A DNA stretch of 64,000 nt from Rhodospirillales bacterium (GTDB lineage: Bacteria; Pseudomonadota; Alphaproteobacteria; Rhodospirillales; Casp-alpha2), in NCBI GenBank assembly GCA_017644185.1, contig JAEPMA010000002.1:372001-436000 (forward strand). The letters are read 5' to 3'. The notes under the pieces are model-generated. The model was given only the letters and a program-made list of their open reading frames with translations, had not been told where the DNA came from and made no database searches. A program made the translations under genes and the position numbers. Of this stretch, positions 32,932 through 46,605 are shown piece after piece (the first letter of the stretch is position 1; each line of letters begins with the position of its first letter).

Positions 32932-34005
32932 ATGACCGACCCAATCAAAATCATCGACGCCGCTGGTGCGCCTGCCGACCTCGGCCGGCAGATCGGCATG
33001 GCGGTCCGCGACTCGTTCAACGAAGCCGTGACCCTCAATCACGAATTCCGCCACACACAGAAAATGTTCCAGGGGTCGGATTACGTGAAGGCACTTCAGG
33101 ATGTAGCGAGGGCCGCCTACCCCGATCATATGGCCGAGCTCGAGGGTATGGCGGAAGGGGTCGGGACCGACGTTGAGACGCTCTTCCTTTGGAATTGCAG
33201 GGGCGATCTGCGCTTCCCGCCTGAGACCGCCCAGAAACGCCTGGACGCCATGCACGATGCCTGCACGACGGTGATCTCGGCCGGTGACTTCGACAAGGGT
33301 ATACCCGCCGTCATCGCCCACAACGAGGATGGCTCGGGCGATTTCATGGCGCACCGTTACTGGCTGCGCGCCAAACCCGAAAACGCCCCCGCGTTCGAGA
33401 GCTACCTCTATCCCGGCATGCTCGCGGGACATAGTGTCGCCGTGACCGAGGCGGGCCTGGTTCAAACCATCAACAACGTGCGCGCCGACGACCTGAAGCC
33501 CGGCATTCCCCGGCACTTCATCTGCCGCGCCGTGTTGGAAGCCGACAGTATTCCCGACGTCATCGGGCATCTCAGGCGGCCCGACCGCGCATCGGGATTT
33601 CATCACGCCATCGGGATGATGGGGGTGGAACAGCCGATGTCGATCGAGGCGCCGGCATCGGCAAGCGTCATCCGGACCGTCGACACCGCCACCGGCCACG
33701 CCAACCACCTGCTCGACGATCATTTCGCCTCACTTGATCAGACCGTGACGGCATCGTCGGAATACCGCCAACGTGCCGTCGACGCGTATCTTGCGGAAGG
33801 CGGAGACCCGAAGCATGCGGAGAGGATTCTGTTCCAGCGCGGCGAGCCGGGCCAGGAGAGCGTTCATCGCCGTCCGGGCGACGGCGGGGACGATTACGGC
33901 TGCACTCTCGTGACGGCGGTGTTCCGCATTCTTAAGGAAAGCGTTGAGTGGTCGGTGCATGCCGACAGTGACGATCTGGACGCGATCACCGGATCATACG
34001 CATAG
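32932..34005 (+). CDS. C45 family autoproteolytic acyltransferase/hydrolase
   Basis: A 357-residue protein of the acyl-CoA:6-aminopenicillanic acid acyltransferase (AAT) superfamily, whose members are Ntn hydrolases made as precursors that self-cleave before a Cys. The probable nucleophile is Cys in DACTTVISAGDF (about residue 106), preceded by LFLWNCRGDLR. Downstream, VIAHNEDG (HNEDG, oxyanion strand) and QTINNVRADDL match the family core, and DDYGCTLVTAVF closes the domain. There is no signal peptide. The natural substrate in non-beta-lactam producers is unknown and may be an amide or peptide. Confidence 0.85.
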   Translation: MTDPIKIIDAAGAPADLGRQIGMAVRDSFNEAVTLNHEFRHTQKMFQGSDYVKALQDVARAAYPDHMAELEGMAEGVGTDVETLFLWNCRGDLRFPPETAQKRLDAMHDACTTVISAGDFDKGIPAVIAHNEDGSGDFMAHRYWLRAKPENAPAFESYLYPGMLAGHSVAVTEAGLVQTINNVRADDLKPGIPRHFICRAVLEADSIPDVIGHLRRPDRASGFHHAIGMMGVEQPMSIEAPASASVIRTVDTATGHANHLLDDHFASLDQTVTASSEYRQRAVDAYLAEGGDPKHAERILFQRGEPGQESVHRRPGDGGDDYGCTLVTAVFRILKESVEWSVHADSDDLDAITGSYA

Positions 34006-34111
34006 AAAAGACGTCGTATACCGCCGATCGGTAGCGAACGCTTAGTCCCCGCCATGGTTGTAAACACAAGCCCCCGACGGATTCCCGCCCCCCGGGGAAT
34101 CGTTCGAGATT

Positions 34112-34456
34112 TCAGTTCGTGTTGTAGACTTTAAGCAGCTGCAAAAAGTTCGTTTTCACGTCGTCGTCTTCGATCCGGTCCAGTTCTTTCGCCAGCTGCA
34201 GCGCACGCCGTGAAATCTTCTCGTCATCGGCCTTCTCGTCACCGAGGCCTTCGAAGAAGAAGCTCACCGGCACATCAAGAATGCCGCACATATCCCAGAG
34301 GCGGCTCGAACCGATCCGGTTCGTACCTTTCTCGTATTTCTGGACTTGCTGGAAGCTGATACCGAGACGTTCACCCAATTGTGTCTGCGTAAGACCACGC
34401 ATGATACGTACTTCACGAAGGCGGTGCCCGACATGAACGTCTGTTGGATGGGGCAT
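34112..34456 (-). CDS. PraR-like Xre family transcriptional regulator
   Basis: A 114-residue protein with the HTH VGHRLREVRIMRGLTQTQLGERLGISFQQVQKYEKGTNRIG, SSRLWDMCGILDVPVSFFFEG. This pattern (QVQKYEKGTNRIG, then VPVSFFFE) is that of the PraR group, which in rhizobia represses quorum-sensing and biofilm genes. The C-terminal tail carries an ISRRALQLAKELDRI helix. AGGAGG precedes the ATG. It stands at the downstream end of the envelope-gene block, 114 bp after ligA, and probably has its own promoter in that gap. Confidence 0.85.
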   Translation of the reverse strand: MPHPTDVHVGHRLREVRIMRGLTQTQLGERLGISFQQVQKYEKGTNRIGSSRLWDMCGILDVPVSFFFEGLGDEKADDEKISRRALQLAKELDRIEDDDVKTNFLQLLKVYNTN

Positions 34457-34570
34457 TTTATTCTTCCTCCTAGGGAGTTAGTCGTCCTGATTATTCTATG
34501 ACTATACCAAAACAAGGAATGTGACGGCACGCACAATTCCATATAACGGGCTATTCTGAAACCAAAAATG

Positions 34571-38385
<3,815 letters not shown>

Positions 38386-38422
38386 GGGCGTCGGACTCCC
38401 GGAAACGTCGTCGTCACCAGTA

Positions 38423-39223
38423 TCACCAAACTTTGTACCAGGGCTTATCTTCGCTACCGGGTTTGGGCTTGTTTTCGAAAAGGTAATACGAGTCGGTATA
38501 CCACTCACTACCTGGGAAGTTATGCCCCAGCACCGAAGCCGTCTTGCGCGCTTCACCGGGGATGCCGAGCGCCAGGTAAGCTTCCGTCAGCCGGTGCAGG
38601 GCTTCGGGGACGTGCGTGGTGGTTTCGTATTTATCGACGACCGTTCGAAAGCGGTTGATGGCAGCCAGATAATGTTTCTGGTTCAGGTAATAACGCCCGA
38701 TCTCCATCTCCTTGCCGGCCAGGTGATCGTACGTCAGGTCGATCTTGATCTTGGCGTCACGGGCATACTCGGAATCGGGGAAGCGCTTGATCACCTCGTT
38801 GAGGGCGTCGAGCGAAAGCTCGGTCATCTTCTGGTCGCGCGCCACGTCGGAAATCTGCTCGTAATAACAGAGCGCCTTGAGATAATAGGCGTATGCCACA
38901 TCCCGGTTGGCCGGATGAAGCTGGGTGAACCGATCGAGTGCGATAATCGCGTCGTCGTAGCGGTTCGACTGGTAATAGGAATAAGCGGCCATGAGCTGCG
39001 CCTTGGTCGCCCAGACCGAATACGGGTGCTGACGCTCGACCTCGTCGAATTCCTGCGCCGCCTCTTTGTAGTATTCGTCCTTCATCAGGTTCATGGCGGT
39101 GTTGTAAATCTCGGACACCGGCCGCTCGACGTATTCGGGCTCTTCGTTGACGGTGCACGCAGCCGTCGCCGCCACGAGAAGTGCCGCCGCCAAGACTTTC
39201 AAAGACCGGTGATCGCGTACCAT
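38423..39223 (-). CDS. bamD: Outer membrane protein assembly factor BamD
   Basis: A 266-residue lipoprotein of the BAM complex that inserts outer-membrane beta-barrels. Signal peptide MVRDHRSLKVLAAALLVAAT precedes the lipidated Cys in TAACTVNEE (about residue 23). TPR repeats follow (SEIYNTAMNLMKDEYYKEAAQEF, WATKAQLMAAYSYYQSNRYD, YAYYLKALCYYEQISDV). The gene follows lpxC on the same strand, 149 bp away, linking lipid A synthesis with outer-membrane assembly. Confidence 0.95.
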   Translation of the reverse strand: MVRDHRSLKVLAAALLVAATAACTVNEEPEYVERPVSEIYNTAMNLMKDEYYKEAAQEFDEVERQHPYSVWATKAQLMAAYSYYQSNRYDDAIIALDRFTQLHPANRDVAYAYYLKALCYYEQISDVARDQKMTELSLDALNEVIKRFPDSEYARDAKIKIDLTYDHLAGKEMEIGRYYLNQKHYLAAINRFRTVVDKYETTTHVPEALHRLTEAYLALGIPGEARKTASVLGHNFPGSEWYTDSYYLFENKPKPGSEDKPWYKVW

Positions 39224-39371
39224 CGGATTGTCATTCCCGCCAATTCTGGGATCGGATCGTCACGGAGTATATCACGCCGAACCCAAGAATCCGCAAGGGC
39301 GGAGACACCTTGAAAGGCGCTAATTTTCTGGGATTAAGCTGTAAGCCGCACTCGTGAAAGGGGCGGAAAGG

Positions 39372-40385
39372 TCAGACCGCGACAGCGATCCGTTCGGCCT
39401 GGATACCACCGTCGACGGCATGGTTCACCGCTTCACCGCGCAACACGTCCCATTCCCAGGCCGATTCGTCGGCGAGAAGCGCCTTCAACAGCTTGTTGTT
39501 GGCGGCATGACCGGAGCAAACACCTTCGAAACGGCCGATGACCGGCGCGCCGGCGAGGTAAAGATCGCCGATCGCGTCCAGCGCCTTGTGGCGCACGAAC
39601 TCGTCATCGAAACGCAGACCGTCTTCGTTCATCACGCCGTCGTGACCGACGACGATGGCGTTGTCGAGCGAGCCGCCCTTGGCAAGACCCGCTTCCCAAA
39701 GTGCTTCGACTTCGTGCAGGAAGCCGAAGGTGCGCGCCTTGGCCAGTTCCTTGCGGAACGCGCCGTTAACGACCTTGAGGCTCATTTCCTGACGGTTGAC
39801 CACCTGGCTGTCGAAGTCGATCTCGAAATCGATGATCTGGGTGTCCGCCGGGGAAATCGCGACGTGGCCGGAACCATACGCAACCTCGACCCGCTTGAGC
39901 ACGCGGATGACACGGCGCGGCGCGTCCTGCTCGACGATGCCCGCGCATTCGATCAGAAACACGAACGGCTCGGAGCTGCCATCCATGATGGGAACTTCGG
40001 CGCCATTCAGTTCGATGACGACGTTGTCGATGCCGCAACCGGCCAGCGCGGCCATCACGTGTTCGACGGTGCCGACCGTGACACCTTCCTCGTTGCCGAG
40101 GACCGAGCACAGCCGCGTGTCGACGACGCGGTCGAAGCGCGCCGGAATGACGGCACTCTTGCCCTGGATGTCGGTGCGGCGGAAAACCACACCGGTATCA
40201 ACGTCGGCGGGCTTCATGGTCATGGAAATCTTGTTGCCGGAGTGGAGGCCGACCCCGGTGCAGTTGATCGAAGACTTCAGCGTGCGCTGACGAACCACCG
40301 GCTCATCGAGATGTTGTTCCGTCATCGCGGCTTCGTCATTCTGATCGAACATATTTTGATAAACCCCCGAGCGCTTCGCGCCCAT
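39372..40385 (-). CDS. lpxC: UDP-3-O-acyl-N-acetylglucosamine deacetylase
   Basis: Carries out the committed step of lipid A synthesis using Zn2+. In the 337-residue protein the zinc ligands are His in GTVEHVMAALAG and His/Asp in VRHKALDAIGDLYLAG, and the catalytic His is in GVCSGHAANNKLL. QRTLKSSINCTGVGLHSG is the typical start of domain I. The N-terminus is uncertain: ATG 40385 gives a 20-residue lead, while in-frame ATGs at 40352 and 40325 fit the family start better but lack a clearly better ribosome site. It follows the ftsZ terminator and is probably also expressed from its own promoter in 40386-40530. Confidence 0.96.
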   Translation of the reverse strand: MGAKRSGVYQNMFDQNDEAAMTEQHLDEPVVRQRTLKSSINCTGVGLHSGNKISMTMKPADVDTGVVFRRTDIQGKSAVIPARFDRVVDTRLCSVLGNEEGVTVGTVEHVMAALAGCGIDNVVIELNGAEVPIMDGSSEPFVFLIECAGIVEQDAPRRVIRVLKRVEVAYGSGHVAISPADTQIIDFEIDFDSQVVNRQEMSLKVVNGAFRKELAKARTFGFLHEVEALWEAGLAKGGSLDNAIVVGHDGVMNEDGLRFDDEFVRHKALDAIGDLYLAGAPVIGRFEGVCSGHAANNKLLKALLADESAWEWDVLRGEAVNHAVDGGIQAERIAVAV

Positions 40386-40537
40386 AAACTTAAGTGCTTT
40401 TGTTGATCATCGGTGTAGCAAGCGGGCCTGATCCACTCAAATCAACAATTGTTTCGGAATGTTACGTATATTCCATTTAAAAACAGTTACTTACCTATCG
40501 CTTTGAAACGTTCCCAATTCGCAATCCGAATAGCGAA

Positions 40538-40562
40538 AGGGGCGCCCGAAGGCGCCCCTCTG
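40538..40562 (-). terminator. Terminator downstream of ftsZ
   Basis: Perfect 9-bp stem AGGGGCGCC / GGCGCCCCT with a 4-nt loop. On the minus strand it is followed by a short T stretch (TTTC). It separates the dcw cluster from lpxC. Confidence 0.75.
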
Positions 40563-40599
40563 CCGTGATAGGAGCGATTCACGGCCGCAGACCGACCAA

Positions 40600-42501
40600 T
40601 CAGTTGGCCTGACGGCGCAGGAATGCCGGGATATCGAGCATATCGTCCTCATCCTCGGCGGATTCCTGGATGCGGTCTTCGGGATCGAGCCCCCCCAGCG
40701 TCGGCTGCGGCATGGCCTGCGAGGCGGCCTGCCCCACCGCCGCGCGGCTACCGCCGCCACTCGGGGTGATGATCCGTTCCGCTTTCGGCTCGCCGGTGTC
40801 GCGCGTGGGCGCGACCTGCTCGGTCCGCTGTCCACCCGTGACCCGGTCGATCGCGGCCTTGCCGGTGCCCGTTACCAGTTCGAACAGGCTCGACTTCGAT
40901 TTCGCGGCCGGTTTCTTCTCTTCCGGTCCCTTGCCACCGTTGATCAGATCAGCTTCGGCCATCGGATCGGCTTTTTCAGCGACTTCGCGCTTGTCGTCAG
41001 CAACGCCCACGGCCGGCTTCGGGATGAAGGCATCCGTCGCACCGACTTTCGGGGTCGCGGCGACCGGCTGGGCCGGTTCATCGGCTGCGGCCGCCGGTTT
41101 CGGCGCTTCGTCTTCCGCGGCTGCGGCAGGCTTCGGCACGTCATTGGTTTCGGCGGTCTCAAGCGGCAGATCGTCTTCACTTTCGTCCGCCGCTTCGTCG
41201 GCGACCGATTTCAGATCCGATTCGGCTTCTTCCTCTTCGGCTGCGGCGGCTGCCGGGCGCGGGGTATCCTTGATCTCGAACGCGGGTGCGTCCTCAAGAT
41301 CGATCTGCGCGTCGGCTTCGCTTTCAACGGCTTTCGGCTCTTCCGTCTCAGGCGCGGCCGCGGCGGCCGGCTTCGGCGCTTCTTCTGCGGCCGGCGCTGG
41401 CTGCGCGGCAGGCACGCGGCGCGGCAGTTCGGCCGCTTCCGGCGCCTTCGGCGCTTCCGGCTGGATACGGCGCGGTTCGACCCGTTCGGAAACGGTCAAA
41501 ACCTGCGGACGCGGCTGTTCGGAGGCGACCGCATCGATGCCGGTGGCAACGACGGAAACCCGCATCAGACCATCGAGTTCCTGATCGAAGGCGGAGCCGA
41601 TGATGATGTGCGCATCGTTGTCGACCTCGTCGCGGATACGGTTCGCGGCTTCGTCGACTTCGAAGAGCGTGATGTCCATCCCGCCGGTGATGTTGATGAG
41701 CACGCCCTTGGCGCCCTTCATCGACGAATCGTCCAAAAGCGGGTTGTTGATGGCAGCTTCGGCAGCCTCCAGCGCGCGGCGCTCGCCGTTCGCTTCACCG
41801 GTCCCCATCATCGCTTTGCCCATCTCGCCCATGACAGAACGGATGTCCGCGAAGTCGAGGTTGATCAGCCCCGGCATGGTCATCAGATCGGTAACACCCC
41901 GAACGCCCGAGTACAGCACTTCGTCGGCCATCGCGAAGGCGTCGGCGAATGTGGTGTTCTCGTTCGCGATCCGGAACAGGTTCTGGTTCGGGATGATGAT
42001 CAGGGTATCGACGTAGTTCTCGAGATCTTGAATACCCGCTTCGGCGATGCGCATGCGGTGTGATCCTTCGAACTGGAACGGCTTGGTGACCACGGCCACC
42101 GTCAGAATGCCGCGCTCCTTGGCCGCCTTGGCGATCACGGGTGCCGCACCGGTGCCGGTGCCGCCGCCCATGCCGGCGGCGATGAACACCATATGCGCAC
42201 CGTCGAGTTCACCCATGACCTTTTCAAGGCTTTCCTCAGCCGAGATGCGCCCGACATCGGGGCGCGAACCGGCGCCCAGACCTTCCGTGACATCCTGGCC
42301 AAGCTGCACGCGCCGGTCCGTCTTGGCCCGCACCAGCGCTTGCGCGTCGGTGTTGGCGACGACGAAGTCGACCCCCTGCAGCTCTTTCGAAATCATGTTG
42401 TTGACGGCATTGCCGCCGGCACCGCCCACACCGAGTACGGTGATGCGCGGCTTCAGTTCCGGGGTATCGACACCCTCGGGGACGCTAATGTTAATACTCA
42501 T
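40600..42501 (-). CDS. ftsZ: Cell division GTPase FtsZ with long acidic linker
   Basis: Tubulin-like GTPase that forms the Z-ring. The 633-residue protein has [16 protein letters not shown], the tubulin signature [13 protein letters not shown] and the T7 loop region [18 protein letters not shown] within the first 320 residues. An unusually long linker (about 295 residues) follows, dominated by Ala, Pro, Glu and Asp with recurring KPAAAA blocks. The protein ends with the conserved tail [12 protein letters not shown] that binds FtsA and other partners. The ATG at 42501 follows GCGGAG; an upstream in-frame start at 42549 would add 16 unrelated residues. It is the last gene of the dcw cluster. 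Confidence 0.97.
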   Translation of the reverse strand: MSINISVPEGVDTPELKPRITVLGVGGAGGNAVNNMISKELQGVDFVVANTDAQALVRAKTDRRVQLGQDVTEGLGAGSRPDVGRISAEESLEKVMGELDGAHMVFIAAGMGGGTGTGAAPVIAKAAKERGILTVAVVTKPFQFEGSHRMRIAEAGIQDLENYVDTLIIIPNQNLFRIANENTTFADAFAMADEVLYSGVRGVTDLMTMPGLINLDFADIRSVMGEMGKAMMGTGEANGERRALEAAEAAINNPLLDDSSMKGAKGVLINITGGMDITLFEVDEAANRIRDEVDNDAHIIIGSAFDQELDGLMRVSVVATGIDAVASEQPRPQVLTVSERVEPRRIQPEAPKAPEAAELPRRVPAAQPAPAAEEAPKPAAAAAPETEEPKAVESEADAQIDLEDAPAFEIKDTPRPAAAAAEEEEAESDLKSVADEAADESEDDLPLETAETNDVPKPAAAAEDEAPKPAAAADEPAQPVAATPKVGATDAFIPKPAVGVADDKREVAEKADPMAEADLINGGKGPEEKKPAAKSKSSLFELVTGTGKAAIDRVTGGQRTEQVAPTRDTGEPKAERIITPSGGGSRAAVGQAASQAMPQPTLGGLDPEDRIQESAEDEDDMLDIPAFLRRQAN

Positions 42502-42594
42502 GTCAATCTCCGCTCCTATCGGTTTGATGTGACCTCGTGACCTCTCCACCCGGCGTCAAAGCACCGAGCGTTCGGAATTCCGTTGAAGAACCCA

Positions 42595-43875
42595 TTAAAA
42601 GTTCTCCCTCAACCAATGGCCGATCCGGCCGAGCAGCCCATTGGGCGGCTGCGTCATATTCATTTCGGCTTCGATCGGGACCTCTGCGGCGGCGACCGCG
42701 TATTGCAACAAGCCTGAGGCGGCTGCGAACGCCGGGCCGGCGACGGCCTCGGCTAGCCCCTCGATCGGACGGGGACTGGCGAGCCTCACGTGATGTGAGA
42801 ACGCCTGCGACGCCATTTCCGAGATACCCGTGAGTTGCGACGTGCCCCCAGTCAGAACAACGCGTCCAGCAAGCTGCCCGAACCCGGCTTTGTCCAAACG
42901 CTCGCGGGCAAGATCGATGATCTCCTCGACGCGCGGACGGATGATGCCCACCAGCATCGAACGCGGCACTTGCACGGTCCCGGTCTCGTCGTCTTCTCCC
43001 ACCAAGGGCACCTGGATGACTTCGGCATCGTCGGAGGCCGACGGCAGGCAGGTCCCATAAAGGTTCTTCATCCTTTCCGCATGCCCGAACGGCGTCGACA
43101 GACCGCGCGCGATATCGTTCGTGATATGGTTCCCGCCAACTGGGATGACGTCGGTGTGAACCAGTTCCCCATCGAAGAACAAAGCGATCCCCGTCGTCCC
43201 GCCACCGATATCGATGCAGGCCGCGCCCATCTTCTTCTCGTCGTCGACGAGGCACGAAAGCGCGGACGCAAAAGGAGAAACCACCATCGCATCGACGTGC
43301 AGATGGCAGCGTTCGACGACCGCATTCAGATTTCTGAGGGGAGCCGTCTGCGCCGTCACGACGTGCACGTTCACGCCCAACATCTCGCCGTACATCCCGA
43401 TCGGATCGCGTACCCCCCTATTGCCGTCGACACTGAAGCCGACAGGCAGTTTGTGAACGATTTCGCGGTCTTCGGGCTTGTCCTTCAACAACACCGACGG
43501 ATCCAACAAACGGCGCATGTCATGTTCGGTGATACCGTGCCCCCCAATGGAGACTTCGCAAGACACCAGCTTCGATTTCGGCTTACCACCAGAGACGTTG
43601 ATGACGACGCGTTCAATATTGTCGCCGACCATCTGTTCGGCGCGCTCCACGGCGGCGCGGATCGCATGTTCGGCCGCGTCCATATCGACGATGGCGCCGT
43701 TCCTGATCCCGTGCGCCTGATGCGTGCCGATACCGACGACCTTGGGACCACCCCCACCGTAAGGACCGCGGTCCACATGCGGCTTGGCGATCAGGCAGCA
43801 GATCTTGGTCGTGCCGATGTCCAGCGCGGCGACGTACCCCGATCTCGGCTTCAGCGTTGCACCGTTTCTTTTCAT
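42595..43875 (-). CDS. ftsA: Cell division protein FtsA
   Basis: Actin-fold membrane tether for FtsZ. The 426-residue protein has the phosphate-1 loop AALDIGTTKICCLIA, the 1C domain (GVRDPIGMYGEMLGVNVHVV), phosphate-2 CIDIGGGTTGIALF and adenosine motif VVLTGGTSQLTGI. The C-terminal amphipathic membrane-targeting helix is visible as GLLGRIGHWLRENF. It lies between ftsQ and ftsZ in the standard order. Confidence 0.97.
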   Translation of the reverse strand: MKRNGATLKPRSGYVAALDIGTTKICCLIAKPHVDRGPYGGGGPKVVGIGTHQAHGIRNGAIVDMDAAEHAIRAAVERAEQMVGDNIERVVINVSGGKPKSKLVSCEVSIGGHGITEHDMRRLLDPSVLLKDKPEDREIVHKLPVGFSVDGNRGVRDPIGMYGEMLGVNVHVVTAQTAPLRNLNAVVERCHLHVDAMVVSPFASALSCLVDDEKKMGAACIDIGGGTTGIALFFDGELVHTDVIPVGGNHITNDIARGLSTPFGHAERMKNLYGTCLPSASDDAEVIQVPLVGEDDETGTVQVPRSMLVGIIRPRVEEIIDLARERLDKAGFGQLAGRVVLTGGTSQLTGISEMASQAFSHHVRLASPRPIEGLAEAVAGPAFAAASGLLQYAVAAAEVPIEAEMNMTQPPNGLLGRIGHWLRENF

Positions 43876-43913
43876 TCGCGTTACTCTCTCAACCCCAACT
43901 CAACCGATCTTTC

Positions 43914-44759
43914 CTAGGTTTCCTGACCGCTCGTCTTCGGCCCCGTCTTAACGATCAGGCGGTCCGGAATGCGCAAGTCGAGAACCGTCACGTTCTTGTC
44001 CAACACCTTGTGATTCTTGTGGTAGGTGGCGAGCCTCGCCCACGCGCCCTGAGCGTCGTCTTCGGGCAGGCGCACGTCGATATCGCCCTTGAGATGCAGG
44101 TTCCAGCGGCGTCCGCCGACCCACGTCGCGGCCTTGACCTGCTGCATCAGCGTCGGCTCGGTCCCCAACAAAGCCAGCAGTTCGGCGGCATGCATCTCAG
44201 CCCCCTCGCCGACGACGATCATCAGATCGGCATAGTTCTCAAGTGCGTCCGACAGAATGACCTCACCCTCGGCGTCGATCAGATGAAGCTTCCCGTCCTT
44301 TTGCCAGAGCGCCAATGGTTCGCGCTCGACGATGCTGATCAGGATCGTGTCGGGCAGCATGCGCTCGATGGTCGAGCCGCGCACCCAGGGAAGGTTTTCG
44401 AGGCGAGATTTTGCGGCGTTGATGTCGAAAGCCAGGATCGGCGCCCCCCGCGAGACGTTAAGGGCGCGGATCAGCGTACCCCGGTCGGTCTGCTGGCGGC
44501 CCGACACCATCACTTCCTTCACACGGAAACCCATCGACGCGGTCGCCGAGATCGCCGACCAGCGAGCACTTTCATAAGCCTGCTTTGCACTCCCCGACGT
44601 GATCGCCCACCAGCCGCCCCCCGCGGCCGTCCCCATGATGACAGCGGCGATGAACGGAATGAACCACGACCGGCGCCACAGCGGACGAACCCGCGGACGC
44701 GGCTGCGGACGCGCGCGCTCGGCTTCGGCCTTCTTAGTCTGCTTGCGCCCAAACATCAT
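43914..44759 (-). CDS. ftsQ: Cell division protein FtsQ
   Basis: A bitopic divisome protein of 281 residues. The basic cytoplasmic N-terminus (GRKQTKKAEAERARPQPRPR) is followed by one transmembrane helix (WFIPFIAAVIMGTAAGGGWWA). The POTRA domain is VKEVMVSGRQQTDRGTLIRA...PWVRGSTIERMLPDTILISI, then the beta domain REPLALWQKDGKLHLIDAEG. An ATG at 44759 overlapping the ddl stop (ATGATG) is preferred over the GTG at 44768, as it has GGAG at a suitable distance. Confidence 0.94.
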   Translation of the reverse strand: MMFGRKQTKKAEAERARPQPRPRVRPLWRRSWFIPFIAAVIMGTAAGGGWWAITSGSAKQAYESARWSAISATASMGFRVKEVMVSGRQQTDRGTLIRALNVSRGAPILAFDINAAKSRLENLPWVRGSTIERMLPDTILISIVEREPLALWQKDGKLHLIDAEGEVILSDALENYADLMIVVGEGAEMHAAELLALLGTEPTLMQQVKAATWVGGRRWNLHLKGDIDVRLPEDDAQGAWARLATYHKNHKVLDKNVTVLDLRIPDRLIVKTGPKTSGQET

Positions 44760-45661
44760 GCGTCGCACTCCGCGTTATCGACCATCCAGGTCACCAATTC
44801 GGGGAAGGAAATACCTACGTACTCCGCCTGCTCGGGCACCAGCGACGTCGCCGTCATGCCGGGCTGGGTATTGACCTCCAGGAGGTAGAGCGTCTCTCCG
44901 TCGTAGCGGAAGTCGGCCCTTGAAACGCCCCGGCATCCGAGAGTCCGATGCGCCTGCAGGGCCATATCCATGCAGGCATCGAACGTCCCCTGGTCAATGT
45001 CGGCGGGAAGAACGTGTTTCGATCCCCCTTGAGCATATTTAGCGTCGTAATCGTAAAAATTTCGTTCCGTTGAGATATCGGTGACGGTTAAGGGCCGGTC
45101 CCCCATGACGGCGACGGTCAATTCCTGCCCGGCGATGAACTCCTCGACCATCACGCGGTCGCCGTGCGGCCAGCCCGTCCCCTCGAAGCTGAGCGCATTG
45201 TCACCCTCGCGAACGATATGGACGCCGACGCTGGAACCTTCATTACACGGCTTGATGACATAGGGTCTCGGGATCGGATCGCCTTTGCGGATCTCGTCCT
45301 CCGACGTGACCACGTGCTTGGCGACCGGCAGGCCGGCGCTTTCGAACAGGCTTTTCGCGGTCGGCTTGTCCATCGCCAGCGCCGACGCCATCAGTCCTGA
45401 GTGCGTGTATGGAATATTCAGGATGTTCAGCAGGCCCTGGACGCAACCGTCCTCGCCCCAACGCCCATGAAGCGCGTTGAAAACCACATCCGGTTTCGGG
45501 TAGAGGCGCGTGATCAGCGCGCCCATGTCGCGCTGGACGTCGATCGGGGTCACATCGAACCCAGCCTCTTTCAAGGCTTTCGAGCAGGCGGCCCCGGTCG
45601 ACAGCGAAACCTCGCGCTCCGCCGACCATCCGCCCATCAGCACGGCAACGTGTCTCGTCAT
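44756..45661 (-). CDS. ddl: D-alanine--D-alanine ligase
   Basis: ATP-grasp enzyme making the D-Ala-D-Ala terminus of the pentapeptide. In 301 residues it shows VAVLMGGWSAEREVSLSTG, FNALHGRWGEDGCVQGLLN, PYVIKPCNEGSSVGVHIV, RGVSRADFRYDGETLYLLEV and NTQPGMTATSLVPEQA. Length is typical of DdlB in the dcw cluster. It overlaps the murB stop by 4 bp. Confidence 0.97.
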   Translation of the reverse strand: MTRHVAVLMGGWSAEREVSLSTGAACSKALKEAGFDVTPIDVQRDMGALITRLYPKPDVVFNALHGRWGEDGCVQGLLNILNIPYTHSGLMASALAMDKPTAKSLFESAGLPVAKHVVTSEDEIRKGDPIPRPYVIKPCNEGSSVGVHIVREGDNALSFEGTGWPHGDRVMVEEFIAGQELTVAVMGDRPLTVTDISTERNFYDYDAKYAQGGSKHVLPADIDQGTFDACMDMALQAHRTLGCRGVSRADFRYDGETLYLLEVNTQPGMTATSLVPEQAEYVGISFPELVTWMVDNAECDA

Positions 45662-46605
45662 TGGTCAACCTCCCGGGGTCCGTTTGTTTTTGTTTTTCCA
45701 AGACGCCGGATCTCCCAGCGAAGCTCGATCCCGAACTTGTCCATCACCCGCCGGCGCACTTCCTCACCAAGAGTCTCAAGATCGTTCGCCGACGCATTCC
45801 CGGTGTTGATCAGGAAGTTGGTGTGCGCGGGCGAGACCTGCGCCCCACCGATGGTGAGCCCGCGGCACCCCGCCTCGTCGACCAGCTGCCATGCCTTGTG
45901 CCCTTCAGGGTTTGCAAACGTCGACCCGCCCGTGCGTTCGCGCACCGGCTGCGAGGCTTCGCGCTGGTCCTGGATTTCCTTCATCCGTTGTTTGATGGCG
46001 TCCGCATCGCCCGCACTTCCCTTTAAAACGGCTGACGTGAAGATCAGATCGCCGGGGGCATCGGTGTGGCGGTAGGCGAAGCCCATGTCGCCGGATTTGA
46101 GGGTGCGGACTTCCCCCTTCCCGTCGACCGCGACCGCGCTTTCGAAGATATCCGCGATCTCGCTTCCATAAGCGCCCGCGTTCATCTTCAGCGCGCCGCC
46201 CACGGTTCCGGGAATACCGACCATGAACTCGAGCCCGGCGATACCGGCTTCCGCCGCACGGCGCGCCACGTTGATATCCGCCGCCGCCGCCCCGGCGCGC
46301 ACCTCGGTATCTTCCGTTTCGATATTGGCGAACGGCTTGCCCAGACGGATCACGACCCCCGACACACCACCGTCGCGCACCAGAATGTTCGACGTGCCGC
46401 CGATGACGGTGATATCCGCATCCACGGGGCGGTTCTTCATGAAGTCGCACAGGTCGTTCAGATCGGCGGGCTCGAACAAGACCTCCGCAGGTCCGCCAAC
46501 CCGGAACCAGGTGTACTTCGCCAACGGTTCGTCGGCGCGAAGCCGGCCGCGCACGTCCGGCATGCGCTCGATCAGGTGGGGCGCGTGACGCTCAGCGGCC
46601 ATCAT
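45658..46605 (-). CDS. murB: UDP-N-acetylenolpyruvoylglucosamine reductase
   Basis: FAD- and NADPH-dependent reductase giving UDP-MurNAc. In 315 residues: [35 protein letters not shown] (FAD pocket), [23 protein letters not shown], and the type I C-terminal [20 protein letters not shown]. The ATG at 46605 has GGAGG 6 nt upstream and overlaps the end of murC. The open frame continues 81 codons further back, but that stretch is an Arg-rich shadow of murC. Confidence 0.96.
   Translation of the reverse strand: MMAAERHAPHLIERMPDVRGRLRADEPLAKYTWFRVGGPAEVLFEPADLNDLCDFMKNRPVDADITVIGGTSNILVRDGGVSGVVIRLGKPFANIETEDTEVRAGAAAADINVARRAAEAGIAGLEFMVGIPGTVGGALKMNAGAYGSEIADIFESAVAVDGKGEVRTLKSGDMGFAYRHTDAPGDLIFTSAVLKGSAGDADAIKQRMKEIQDQREASQPVRERTGGSTFANPEGHKAWQLVDEAGCRGLTIGGAQVSPAHTNFLINTGNASANDLETLGEEVRRRVMDKFGIELRWEIRRLGKTKTNGPREVDQ

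Noticed and set aside
38386-38556. N-terminal extension of recN
   Set aside because: The extra 57 codons overlap the bamD end and have no similarity; RecN begins at MLTRLAIRN.
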